Origin: an uncultured Muribaculaceae bacterium
GTDB lineage: Bacteria > Bacteroidota > Bacteroidia > Bacteroidales > Muribaculaceae
Assembly (NCBI GenBank): GCA_910577355.1
Contig: CAJTMY010000010.1
Coordinates: 1 to 64,000, forward strand
DNA: 64,000 nt
Direction of reading: 5' to 3'
The notes below the pieces were generated by a model that was not told the DNA's origin, ran no database searches, and saw nothing but the letters and a program-made list of their open reading frames with translations. The position numbers and the translations under genes were made by a program. This document shows, one piece after another, positions 1-7,790 of the stretch (positions are counted from its first letter, which is position 1; each line of letters starts with the position of its first letter).

Positions 1-49
1 GAGAATATATTATTCCATACACGATGTTTTGCACTTCGATTTGGAATCT

Positions 50-1609
50 TCACAGACTATTCGCGCTATGCCCATCAGTATCTGCAACTACAGTAATGAC
101 AGCTGTCGTTTTAGAGCCGTTGTAGCTTGCCGAGAGTAAATGACTGCCGCAGCCGGTGACCAGAAGTGAGCCGTCGGGCTGAATATTTCCCAATGCAACA
201 GGCACATCGAGTTTTACACCTTCGACATCCATCGATATGAGTTCTCCATTTTTATTATAGCCATAAAATACAGGCTTATATATAGAGTTCTTTATAATGC
301 GTGGTGCATATTCGGCAAAGCATATTGAGCTTACAATATTGTCTTCCGGGGCTTCCACTATGGCGTAAATTCCGTTACCGACGGCCCGTTCGGCGCCATC
401 ACGCAGATGACTGACTATGCCAGGAGTATGCAGGTACATAAGAGTGGAGCCACCTCCATCAAGATCGAGCGCATCATAGCAACCGAGTCCACGCATAAGA
501 TCGCCGGCATCGTAATATGATACACCTCCACCTCCAATGCCATTGTCAACACAACATAATACAAGGCTGGAAAAGTCGCGGTTGAATCCTATAAGCGAAC
601 GCTGATATCTGACTTCCGGAGCATTGATAAAACGGAGTGCATCAGGATCGCCGGCTATTGTTGTCTTGCCTTTATTGAGCACACGTACGTCTCCCCCGAT
701 TATTTCCGAGATATTCTCAGGCATAAGACCGTCGTGTGCGGGTAATGACAGGTTTATATTGATCAATATTTCATCGCCGGATTTACATTCTCTCAGAATC
801 CTTGTCCTTTTGACAGTATCTTTTCCGGCTGAGATCACAGCGCCATTAGCAGGTATCATAATGTTTCCGGTATTTGTCGCAGTATCCACAACCTTGAACC
901 TTATCGGACGGTTGAATCCCCATGTCTCTCCTTCGGCCAGCTCCAAAGCGACCTCATAACCTGTGTTATCGGTACGAGAGGCGCTTCCGTAAAAGCTATT
1001 GTAGACAATGACTTCATTATCTGCACGCGGATAATTCATATTGTCGGCCTCAATACATCCTTTATTATCACTGAGCTCAATCGAATAGGAGAGATCTGTT
1101 GCATCGATATACATCTTGCCATCGGTAGTCATTATAAAGCACTTTTCGCGGCTTTTACGATCAATGGCATCCGGAGATATGATCTTGCCGCATGTAGCCG
1201 ATGTGACATTCGGATATCCGAGTATCTGCGTTCCGAGAGGATGGTTTGCAGCAAATGAAGAAGTTATGAAGAAGTCTCCGTTAATGGCGGCCACATAACG
1301 TCGCGAATAATTCGATTTTCTCCGTGCGACAGCTGTCACAGCTTCGGATGTCTTTACCGAATCACATCCCGCCTCGACTTTTATCCCTGGGCGACCAGAG
1401 TTTGTCATATCAATTTCGAGTACACTTGCGCCGAATGAATTGTTTTCACTTCTGACCGCCAGCCGTGAGTATGTCATCGCCGGGCCGGCACAGTAGTGCT
1501 GTATTGTATCTATATCGTATGTGACACCTTGCAATTCCATTGTCCGGGCATTGGTGCGACATGGCGTTATCAATGCGACAGCACATATAATGAGGTGATA
1601 GTTGTTCAT
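50..1609 (-). CDS. Secreted phosphodiester glycosidase (NAGPA) family protein
   Basis: The protein has a Sec-type signal (MNNYHLIICAVALI, then a small-residue cleavage region), so it is probably periplasmic or exported. The core carries marks of the NAGPA/phosphodiester glycosidase domain, the fold of the enzyme that uncovers mannose-6-phosphate in animals and of bacterial exopolysaccharide proteins. These are a VAAINGDFF segment near residue 105 and the family signature DLDGGGSTLMY in the second half. The C-terminal 80 residues look like a small beta-rich (Ig-like) appendage. An in-frame start exists 14 codons upstream, but the ATG used here places the signal peptide at the N-terminus. No promoter box is visible in the 90 bp upstream, so it may be read from tpiA. 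The substrate cannot be deduced. Confidence 0.8.
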   Translation of the reverse strand: MNNYHLIICAVALITPCRTNARTMELQGVTYDIDTIQHYCAGPAMTYSRLAVRSENNSFGASVLEIDMTNSGRPGIKVEAGCDSVKTSEAVTAVARRKSNYSRRYVAAINGDFFITSSFAANHPLGTQILGYPNVTSATCGKIISPDAIDRKSREKCFIMTTDGKMYIDATDLSYSIELSDNKGCIEADNMNYPRADNEVIVYNSFYGSASRTDNTGYEVALELAEGETWGFNRPIRFKVVDTATNTGNIMIPANGAVISAGKDTVKRTRILRECKSGDEILININLSLPAHDGLMPENISEIIGGDVRVLNKGKTTIAGDPDALRFINAPEVRYQRSLIGFNRDFSSLVLCCVDNGIGGGGVSYYDAGDLMRGLGCYDALDLDGGGSTLMYLHTPGIVSHLRDGAERAVGNGIYAIVEAPEDNIVSSICFAEYAPRIIKNSIYKPVFYGYNKNGELISMDVEGVKLDVPVALGNIQPDGSLLVTGCGSHLLSASYNGSKTTAVITVVADTDGHSANSL

Positions 1610-1633
1610 AGCATTATGTGTTGGAGAGAAGAG

Positions 1634-1669
1634 ACGTCGCCGGCATGTCAATGCAACATCCGGCGACGT
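1634..1669 (-). terminator. Hairpin between tpiA and the glycosidase gene
   Basis: Ten-base arms ACGTCGCCGG (1634-1643) and CCGGCGACGT (1660-1669) flank a 16-nt loop just after the tpiA stop. In the leftward direction the arm is followed by pyrimidine-rich sequence rather than a clean T-run. It could be a weak terminator or an mRNA-stabilising 3' hairpin. Confidence 0.5.
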
Positions 1670-1699
1670 TCCTAAATCATATAAATAAGAGGGGTATTA

Positions 1700-2455
1700 T
1701 CAGAAAGCCTTCACGATGCCCATGAAGTCGGCGCACTTGAGCGATGCACCGCCTATGAGGCCGCCGTCAATGTCCTTCTTGGCAAAGAGTTCAGCTGCAT
1801 TTGAGGGCTTGCATGAGCCGCCATAGAGAATGGAGGTGTTCTCGGCCACTCCGTTGCCGTATTTTGCGGCGATAGTGGCACGGATGTGCGCGTGCATGTC
1901 CTCGGCCTGATCGGGTGTGGCGGTTTTGCCGGTACCGATGGCCCATACGGGCTCGTAGGCGAGGATGAGTCTGGAGAAGTCTTCGGCTGAAAGGTCAAAA
2001 AGTGCTTCTTCGATCTGGCGTTTCACTACGTCGTTGTATGTACCGTTTTCGCGCTCCTCGAGCACTTCGCCGATGCAGAAGATGGGGGTAAGGCCGTTGG
2101 CGAGGGCAAGGGCGAGTTTCTCGCGCAGGATCTTGGAATCTTCGTGATAGTACTGGCGGCGTTCGCTGTGGCCGAGGATCACATATTTGGCTCCGGTCGA
2201 TGCCACCATGGCGGCGCTCACCTCACCGGTGTATGCGCCTGAAGCGTGGTCGGCGCAGTTCTCGGCGCCGAGGCCGAGTACAGTACTGTCGATCACACCG
2301 GCTATCGGAGCGAGATGTGTGAAAGGCACGCAGATGATGACGTCGCAGGCGGGCTTGGCTTCTGCCACGGCTGCGTTAACTTCTTCGGCAAGCTTCACGC
2401 CCTCGGGGAGGGTGGTGTTCATTTTCCAGTTGCCGGCAACGATGTTCTTTCTCAT
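1700..2455 (-). CDS. tpiA: Triosephosphate isomerase
   Basis: Interconverts dihydroxyacetone phosphate and glyceraldehyde 3-phosphate in glycolysis. The 251-aa length is normal. Catalytic residues are visible: Lys11 in NWKMN, His96 in LGHSERR and Glu168 in AYEPVWAIGTG. Phosphate-binding glycine motifs (LYGGS, GLIGGASL) occur near the C-terminus. The start is the ATG at 2455, giving the canonical MRKNIVAGNWKMN; the longer in-frame extension would run through a -7 promoter box (TACCTTTG, minus strand, 2494-2501) and is not coding. capA lies upstream in the same direction. Confidence 0.97.
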   Translation of the reverse strand: MRKNIVAGNWKMNTTLPEGVKLAEEVNAAVAEAKPACDVIICVPFTHLAPIAGVIDSTVLGLGAENCADHASGAYTGEVSAAMVASTGAKYVILGHSERRQYYHEDSKILREKLALALANGLTPIFCIGEVLEERENGTYNDVVKRQIEEALFDLSAEDFSRLILAYEPVWAIGTGKTATPDQAEDMHAHIRATIAAKYGNGVAENTSILYGGSCKPSNAAELFAKKDIDGGLIGGASLKCADFMGIVKAF

Positions 2456-2493
2456 TGTATAGTGGTTTTTGTAGGATGTTAGTTTTTGTAGTG

Positions 2494-2501
2494 CAAAGGT
2501 A
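2494..2501 (-). promoter_or_regulatory. -7 box for tpiA
   Basis: On the minus strand the sequence reads TACCTTTG, matching the Bacteroidetes -7 consensus TAnnTTTG, about 38 nt ahead of the tpiA ATG. No good TTTG/TTG -33 element is seen 19-21 nt upstream, so the promoter is partial. Confidence 0.55.
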
Positions 2502-2542
2502 CGCAAAAAATATTGTACCGCCACGTGGTGCGGTCTTAAAAA

Positions 2543-3616
2543 TCATTTCATCTTCGAGCGAAACCACGAGACGGTGCCGGGCAGATCCTCGAGTACATTA
2601 CGGTTGTGTTGTCTGAAAAGATTGCGTGCCGAACCGGCAAAAGCCACTGCGCGCGGATCGTCGGACATATCCACCCATTGCAACCGATGGTTACGGTTGC
2701 CGGCCGTAGGCGGCTCGGTGAACACAAGCCGGTATGATGCATCATCAACATGCACCTTGCCGTCGGAGTCCCTGAGCAGACGTACTTTGACCATTGCACC
2801 GCCGCGTGTGTCACGAGTCTTCATGTTGGAGATGAAATTGCCGAGCGAGTAGACAAGCAGCGATGTGCCGGCGCTGCGGTCAAATTCCATCGGCTGCACG
2901 ACGTGTGGGTGGCCGCCTATGATGACCTCCACTCCGAGGCTTGTCAGATACTGCGCCAACGATTTTTGCGATTCGTGCGGCAAAAACCGGTATTCGACCC
3001 CCCAGTGCACACATGTCACGATGATCTCGGCGCCGGCGACGCGGGTACGTTCCACATCGTTCTTTATCGTCTCACGGTCTATATAGTCGACAATCACCTC
3101 CCGTCCGGGCTGAATGCCGTTTGTGCCGTAGGTATAGTTTATAAAACCCACCTTTATGCCGTTTATATTTTTGATAAAGGGTAGGGCGGCGGTGCGGGCG
3201 GCGGAGTTTTTGTATGTTCCTATATGATCGAGTCGGCGTGCGTCCAAAGCATCGATGGTATTGCGAAGTCCGTTATCACGGCGGTCGAGAGTATGGTTGT
3301 TGGCAGTGAGAAACAGATCGAAGCCGGCATCGGCCAATGCGTCGAGATACGCGTCGGGAGAGTTGAAACACGGATAGCCCGAATATGGCGGCTTTGATAT
3401 AGGTGTCTCCAGATTCACGACAGCATAATCGGAAGATTCTACATACGAACGGATATTATCAAAGCAATCGTTGAAGTCGTATGAGCCGTCGGGGCATCGC
3501 GCCGCATCTATCTGCCCCTGATGCATCATGGCATCGCCTGCAAACACGATCTCCGCTTCGTCGATACCGAGAATCATCGACAGGAACGAGATCAGTACGA
3601 CAAAAGCGGAGTTCAT
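2543..3616 (-). CDS. CapA/PgsA-type metallophosphatase
   Basis: Member of the CapA family (calcineurin-like fold), named after poly-gamma-glutamate capsule proteins, although many members sit outside capsule loci. Visible blocks are FAGDAMMHQG near the N-terminus, VVNLETPIS, LTANNHTLDR, VTCVHWGVEY and IGGHPHVVQP, which hold the expected metal-ligand Asp, Asn and His residues. A hydrophobic N-terminal segment (residues 3-16) suggests export or membrane anchoring. It starts 12 nt after the folD stop and is the last gene of the panC-panD-ffh-folD-capA unit. No other capsule gene is nearby, so the polymer or substrate is unknown. Confidence 0.88.
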   Translation of the reverse strand: MNSAFVVLISFLSMILGIDEAEIVFAGDAMMHQGQIDAARCPDGSYDFNDCFDNIRSYVESSDYAVVNLETPISKPPYSGYPCFNSPDAYLDALADAGFDLFLTANNHTLDRRDNGLRNTIDALDARRLDHIGTYKNSAARTAALPFIKNINGIKVGFINYTYGTNGIQPGREVIVDYIDRETIKNDVERTRVAGAEIIVTCVHWGVEYRFLPHESQKSLAQYLTSLGVEVIIGGHPHVVQPMEFDRSAGTSLLVYSLGNFISNMKTRDTRGGAMVKVRLLRDSDGKVHVDDASYRLVFTEPPTAGNRNHRLQWVDMSDDPRAVAFAGSARNLFRQHNRNVLEDLPGTVSWFRSKMK

Positions 3617-3628
3617 GGCCGGGAGGGA

Positions 3629-4504
3629 TCAGCGGATATTATTGTTGAGATATGCCTTAAGGGTGTTCTGCATAAGTGATACAATAGTCATCGGCCCCAC
3701 ACCGCCGGGCACAGGTGTGATGAACGAGCATTTGGGCGACACATTGTCGAAATCCACATCGCCGCAAAGGCGGAAGCCACTCTTTCGGGTCGCGTCCGGA
3801 ACACGTGTTGTGCCTACATCAATTACAGTGGCACCGTCTTTCACCATATCGGCGGTGACGAATTCGGGACGACCGAGTGCGGCCACAAGTATGTCGGCAT
3901 TGCGGCAGATTTCTTTGAGGTTGTCGGTGGCCGAATGGCATACTGTGACAGTGGCATCGATACCCTTCTGCATCATCAGTGCGGCAAGAGGCTTGCCCAC
4001 TATGTTGCTGCGGCCGATTATCACACAGTTCTTGCCGCGGGTGGGCACATTGTAGCGTTTAAGCAACTCTACAATGCCGGCAGGAGTAGCCGAATTAAAG
4101 CATGGCAGACCGATCGACTGGCGTCCGACGTTGACAGGGTGAAAGCCGTCGACATCTTTCTCTGGCAGAATCGCCTCGGTGACACGCTGTTCATCAATAT
4201 GGCGCGGCAGCGGGAGCTGCACGATAAATCCGTCGACATCACCGTCGTGGTTAAGCTCGCCGATCAGTTTCAACAGTTCTTCCTCAGTGACATCAGACTC
4301 TCTACGTATTACGGTGGATTTGAATCCGCAGGCATCGCAAGCCTTTACTTTATTGGCTACATATGTCTCACTGCCTCCGTCGTGCCCTACAAGAATTGCC
4401 ACGAGATGAGGGGATCGCTTGCCCTCCGCCACAAAACCGGCGACTTGCGCGGCTATCTCTGCCTTTATTTTAGCCGAAGTGGCTTTTCCGTCAATTAATT
4501 CCAT
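3629..4504 (-). CDS. folD: Bifunctional methylenetetrahydrofolate dehydrogenase/cyclohydrolase
   Basis: Converts 5,10-methylene-THF to 10-formyl-THF in the cytoplasm, feeding purine synthesis and initiator-tRNA formylation. The 291-aa protein shows the family hallmarks: the active-site Tyr-Lys stretch around SETYVANKVKAC, the QLPLP substrate motif, the NAD(P)-binding GRSNIVGKP segment and the C-terminal PVPGGVGPMT signature. It begins 12 nt downstream of ffh and ends 12 nt before capA, indicating co-transcription. Confidence 0.97.
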   Translation of the reverse strand: MELIDGKATSAKIKAEIAAQVAGFVAEGKRSPHLVAILVGHDGGSETYVANKVKACDACGFKSTVIRRESDVTEEELLKLIGELNHDGDVDGFIVQLPLPRHIDEQRVTEAILPEKDVDGFHPVNVGRQSIGLPCFNSATPAGIVELLKRYNVPTRGKNCVIIGRSNIVGKPLAALMMQKGIDATVTVCHSATDNLKEICRNADILVAALGRPEFVTADMVKDGATVIDVGTTRVPDATRKSGFRLCGDVDFDNVSPKCSFITPVPGGVGPMTIVSLMQNTLKAYLNNNIR

Positions 4505-4516
4505 ATTATCAAAGTA

Positions 4517-5860
4517 TTAGCGTCGCATGCCTTTGAGGCCTTTCATTCCGCGCATGGCTGCCATTGGACTTTTCATCGAGCCTACCTGGCGCATCATCTG
4601 GCGCGTCTGCTCAAACTGCTTGAGCAGCCTGTTCACATCCTGAATAGTGGTGCCAGAGCCGAGAGCTATGCGTTTTACACGTGTGCCTTTGATTGCTTCG
4701 GGATGCTCGCGCTCGTAAGGAGTCATGGAGTTGATGATGGCTTCGACTCCTTTGAATGCGTCGTCGGGCACGTCAATATCCTTGAGGGCTTTGCCGAGAC
4801 CCGGAATCATGGCCGCGAGATCTTTTACATTACCCATCTTCTTGATCTGTTGGATCTGCTTGTAGAAATCGACGAAGGTATACTGGTTTTTGCGCAACTT
4901 GCGTGCTATCTCCTCAGCCTCTTTTTCGTCGAATTGCTGCTGGGCTTTCTCTACGAGCGAGACGATGTCGCCCATGCCGAGTATACGGTCGGCCATACGT
5001 GAGGGATGGAACACGTCGATTCCGTCGAGAGTCTCGCCTGTACCTATGAATTTGATAGGCTTGTCGACAACAGTACGGATCGACAGGGCCGCGCCGCCGC
5101 GTGTGTCGCCGTCGAGTTTGGTAAGTACTACGCCGTCAAAATCAAGTCGCTCATTGAATGTCTTGGCGGTGTTGACAGCATCCTGACCTGTCATCGAATC
5201 GACCACAAAGAGTGTTTCGGTAGGCTTGATGGCTTTCTTGATCGATTCGATTTCCTGCATCATCTGCTCGTCGACGGCAAGGCGGCCGGCTGTATCGATG
5301 ATGATAAGATCATTATGGTTGGTACGGGCATATTCGATTGCTTTGCGTGCAATGTCGACAGGATCTTTGGATCCTTCGACCGTGAACACGGGCACTTCTA
5401 TGGATTCTCCGAGTACTTTCAGCTGGTCGATGGCGGCGGGCCGGTAGACGTCGCAGGCTACGAGCAGCGGACGGAAGCCTTTCTCGCTTTTAAGCCTTTT
5501 GGCCAGTTTACCCGAGAAAGTGGTCTTACCTGAACCCTGCAGACCCGACATCAGGATTACCACCGGCTTGTCTTTGAGGTTGATGCCCAAAGCATCGCCG
5601 CCCATCAGGGCCGTAAGCTCGTCGTGCACGATCTTTACCATCAGTTCGCCGGGCTTGATGGCTGTAAGTACATTCTGTCCGAGCGCTTTTGCCTTCACTG
5701 TGTCTGTAAAGGTCTTGGCGACCTTGTAGTTTACGTCGGCGTCGATAAGGGCGCGGCGTACATCCTTAAGGGTTTCAGCCACGTTGATCTCAGTGATCTT
5801 GCCTTGTCCTTTTAGTATTTTGAAGCTCCGTTCGAGCCTGTCGCTGAGTTTTTCAAACAT
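4517..5860 (-). CDS. ffh: Signal recognition particle protein Ffh (SRP54)
   Basis: GTPase of the signal recognition particle, which delivers nascent inner-membrane and some exported proteins to FtsY and SecYEG. The N-terminal four-helix bundle is followed by the G domain: P-loop GLQGSGKTT near residue 107, DTAGRL, and TKLDGDTRGG. The methionine-rich M domain (residues about 300-447) ends in a Met/Gly/Arg/Lys tail that binds 4.5S RNA. The SRP RNA gene is not recognised in this window. Placement next to folD and panD probably only reflects operon packing. Confidence 0.97.
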   Translation of the reverse strand: MFEKLSDRLERSFKILKGQGKITEINVAETLKDVRRALIDADVNYKVAKTFTDTVKAKALGQNVLTAIKPGELMVKIVHDELTALMGGDALGINLKDKPVVILMSGLQGSGKTTFSGKLAKRLKSEKGFRPLLVACDVYRPAAIDQLKVLGESIEVPVFTVEGSKDPVDIARKAIEYARTNHNDLIIIDTAGRLAVDEQMMQEIESIKKAIKPTETLFVVDSMTGQDAVNTAKTFNERLDFDGVVLTKLDGDTRGGAALSIRTVVDKPIKFIGTGETLDGIDVFHPSRMADRILGMGDIVSLVEKAQQQFDEKEAEEIARKLRKNQYTFVDFYKQIQQIKKMGNVKDLAAMIPGLGKALKDIDVPDDAFKGVEAIINSMTPYEREHPEAIKGTRVKRIALGSGTTIQDVNRLLKQFEQTRQMMRQVGSMKSPMAAMRGMKGLKGMRR

Positions 5861-5902
5861 AAGGGTAAGTCGGGGTAAAAGGGGAGGTGTGGATTAAAGG
5901 TT

Positions 5903-6250
5903 TCAGAGCCTGTTGGTGAGTGTGTCGGGAAATATGACCGACGGCTTGAATGTGCGGGCTTCCTCGAAAGGCATGGATGCATATGCCATTATAATGACAA
6001 TGTCGCCGGGCTGTACGAGCCGGGCTGCGGCGCCGTTTAGGCATATCACACCGCTTCCGCGTTTGCCGGGTATTGTATATGTATCGAGGCGCTGTCCGTT
6101 GTTGTTGTTGACGATATACACCCGCTCGCCGGGGAGTATATTGGCTGCATCCATCAGATCCTGATCGATGGTTATGCTGCCTATATAGTCGAGCCGTGCT
6201 TCTGTGACAGTGACACGGTGTATCTTTGACTTTAAAACTTCGACGTTCAT
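5903..6250 (-). CDS. panD: Aspartate 1-decarboxylase precursor
   Basis: Makes beta-alanine from L-aspartate for pantothenate synthesis. It is a pyruvoyl enzyme that self-cleaves at a Gly-Ser bond, seen here as YIGS. Starting at the ATG at 6250 puts the cleavage between Gly24 and Ser25, the canonical position, whereas an in-frame GTG two codons upstream would shift it to 26/27. The NGAAARL segment and short acidic C-terminus are normal for the family. It sits 8 nt after the panC stop, pairing the two enzymes that make and use beta-alanine. Confidence 0.96.
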   Translation of the reverse strand: MNVEVLKSKIHRVTVTEARLDYIGSITIDQDLMDAANILPGERVYIVNNNNGQRLDTYTIPGKRGSGVICLNGAAARLVQPGDIVIIMAYASMPFEEARTFKPSVIFPDTLTNRL

Positions 6251-6258
6251 TTTCACAG

Positions 6259-7116
6259 TCAGTTTATTTCAGGATACCTGATATTGTCGATTAGTCGCAC
6301 ATCGCCCATCCATACAGTGATACAGCCTACAGCGCCGTTCTTGGCCTCGTCCCAACTGCCGAGCGGCTGCAGTGTCATCGGGTCGACGATCTCATAATAC
6401 TCCACTTCCATGCCGTCGTAGGAGTTTATCTCCTCGATCACCATCTCGCGGAGCGATACAAGGTCGAGACCGTCTCCGGCCATGTCGGCGTTGTCGGAGA
6501 GAACCTGATGTATCACAGGAGCGAGTTCGCGCTGTTCCTTGGTAAGACGTACGTTGCGCGAACTCATGGCAAGCCCGTCGGCTTCGCGTTTTATAGGGCA
6601 TGCCACTATATCTATGTCGAAACCCTCGATTTCGGCCATGCGGCGTATCACAGCTATCTGCTGGAAGTCTTTCTCTCCGAAGTAAGCTTTGTCGGGGCGC
6701 ACATAATCGAAGAGCTTGCTCACTATCTGAGCCACTCCGTTGAAATGCCCGGGGCGCATGGCGCCTTCCATGACATCGGCCACAGGCCCGAGATCGAATA
6801 CACGGGTATCCGGCTCGGGATATATCTCCTCTACTGCAGGTACGAAAGCCACGTCCACTGCGGCTTCCTCAAGTTTGGCACAGTCGGCCTCTACGGTACG
6901 GGGATACGTACGCAGATCGTCGGGGTTGTTGAATTGTGTAGGATTGACAAAGACACTCACCACCACAAAGCCGCATTCCTTGCGGGCACGTTCGATAAGT
7001 GAGAGATGCCCGGCATGAAGAGCTCCCATAGTAGGCACAAGACCTACGGTAAGACCTGCTGTCCTGGCTCCGGCTACAGCTTCCCGAAGCGCAGCCACTG
7101 TTGAAATGATTTCCAT
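6259..7116 (-). CDS. panC: Pantothenate synthetase
   Basis: ATP-dependent ligase joining pantoate and beta-alanine to give pantothenate. The Rossmann-type nucleotidyl-transferase signatures are present: VPTMGALHAGHLSL (HIGH-like), FVNPTQFN, YFGEKDFQQ and SSRN (the KMSKS counterpart). I place the start at the ATG at 7116 rather than the in-frame TTG two codons upstream. A full promoter lies about 35-65 bp upstream, so this is the first gene of the panC-panD-ffh-folD-capA unit. Confidence 0.96.
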   Translation of the reverse strand: MEIISTVAALREAVAGARTAGLTVGLVPTMGALHAGHLSLIERARKECGFVVVSVFVNPTQFNNPDDLRTYPRTVEADCAKLEEAAVDVAFVPAVEEIYPEPDTRVFDLGPVADVMEGAMRPGHFNGVAQIVSKLFDYVRPDKAYFGEKDFQQIAVIRRMAEIEGFDIDIVACPIKREADGLAMSSRNVRLTKEQRELAPVIHQVLSDNADMAGDGLDLVSLREMVIEEINSYDGMEVEYYEIVDPMTLQPLGSWDEAKNGAVGCITVWMGDVRLIDNIRYPEIN

Positions 7117-7149
7117 TTTCAAAAATATGCTGATTTTTTAAATCAGCCG

Positions 7150-7181
7150 CAAAATTACGCAATAATCCTAATTTATGCAAA
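7150..7181 (-). promoter_or_regulatory. Promoter for panC operon
   Basis: Minus-strand TTTG (7178-7181), a 20-nt spacer, then TAATTTTG (7150-7157). This matches the Bacteroidetes housekeeping consensus TTTG-N19-21-TAnnTTTG and predicts a start about 28 nt ahead of the panC ATG. Confidence 0.8.
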
Positions 7182-7280
7182 AAACACAAGGTATTTTGGC
7201 CTTTGATCGAATCATATCATCCCGTTTCATATTTTGTACCATATATTTATCTACGGCTGCAAAAAGTTGCGGCATGATGA

Positions 7281-7296
7281 TATGTTATACAACATA
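7281..7296. repeat. Inverted repeat between panC and the small HTH gene
   Basis: Perfect 6-bp arms TATGTT and AACATA around a 4-bp ATAC spacer, located 21 bp upstream of the -33 box of the HTH gene. This is the layout of an operator for a small dimeric DNA-binding protein. Which protein binds it, if any, is unknown. Confidence 0.4.
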
Positions 7297-7316
7297 CGAT
7301 ATTTTTCGCCATTCCA

Positions 7317-7348
7317 TTTGTTCAATTCAAAAAATAGTTATAATTTTA
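7317..7348 (+). promoter_or_regulatory. Promoter for the small HTH protein gene
   Basis: TTTG (7317-7320), exactly 20 nt, then TAATTTTA (7341-7348), which differs from TAnnTTTG only in the last base. It predicts a 5' UTR of about 45 nt before the ATG at 7399. Confidence 0.6.
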
Positions 7349-7398
7349 ACCCGTAAAAACAATATAACGCTATATCAACCCTAAAAACTTATACTATT

Positions 7399-7656
7399 AT
7401 GTCCAAGACGATCACCTTCAACGAGCTTCGCCGCCTCAAAGACAGCCTGCCCGACGGTTCGATGCACAAAATCGCCGATAAACTCAACGTAACCGTCCAG
7501 ACTGTCCGCAATTACTTCGGCGGCTCCAACTACGAATACGGCAAAAACATGGGCGTTCATATCGAACCCGGTCCCGACGGCGGCATCGTAGTGCTTGACG
7601 ATCCTACAATTTACGATATGGCAGTGGAGATCCTCAAGGAAAACGAAGCTGAATAA
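7399..7656 (+). CDS. Small helix-turn-helix DNA-binding protein
   Basis: An 85-aa protein whose residues about 20-40 (MHKIADKLNVTVQTVRNYF) read as a clear helix-turn-helix, with Val/Thr-rich recognition-helix positions as in MerR or Fis-like small regulators. The second half (GVHIEPGPDGGIVVLDD) looks like a short beta hairpin. From memory this is a conserved, uncharacterised Bacteroidales family, so only DNA binding is claimed. It has its own promoter and is followed by a long hairpin. A 13-bp leader sequence just before its ATG recurs before the gene at 55211. Confidence 0.8.
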   Translation: MSKTITFNELRRLKDSLPDGSMHKIADKLNVTVQTVRNYFGGSNYEYGKNMGVHIEPGPDGGIVVLDDPTIYDMAVEILKENEAE

Positions 7657-7699
7657 AACCGACAAATACAATATAAATATATTAAGGTCTTATATTAAA

Positions 7700-7760
7700 A
7701 AGCCGGAGTCGTCGATTTGCCGCTATCCGCAGCCGGCATTCAGACTTCTCCGGCTTGGTT
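7700..7760 (+). terminator. Terminator after the small HTH gene
   Basis: Arms AAGCCGGAG (7700-7708) and CTCCGGCTT (7748-7756) enclose a 39-nt loop and are followed by GGTTTATT. The arms are strong but the loop is long and the T-run short. It ends just before the universal-stress gene. Confidence 0.55.
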
Positions 7761-7790
7761 TATTCCTGACAATCCGAACATACAAATGCC

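Noticed and set aside
7175..7384. A 69-aa frame between panC and the HTH gene
   Set aside because: It covers the panC promoter, the palindrome and the HTH promoter, and its composition is non-coding.
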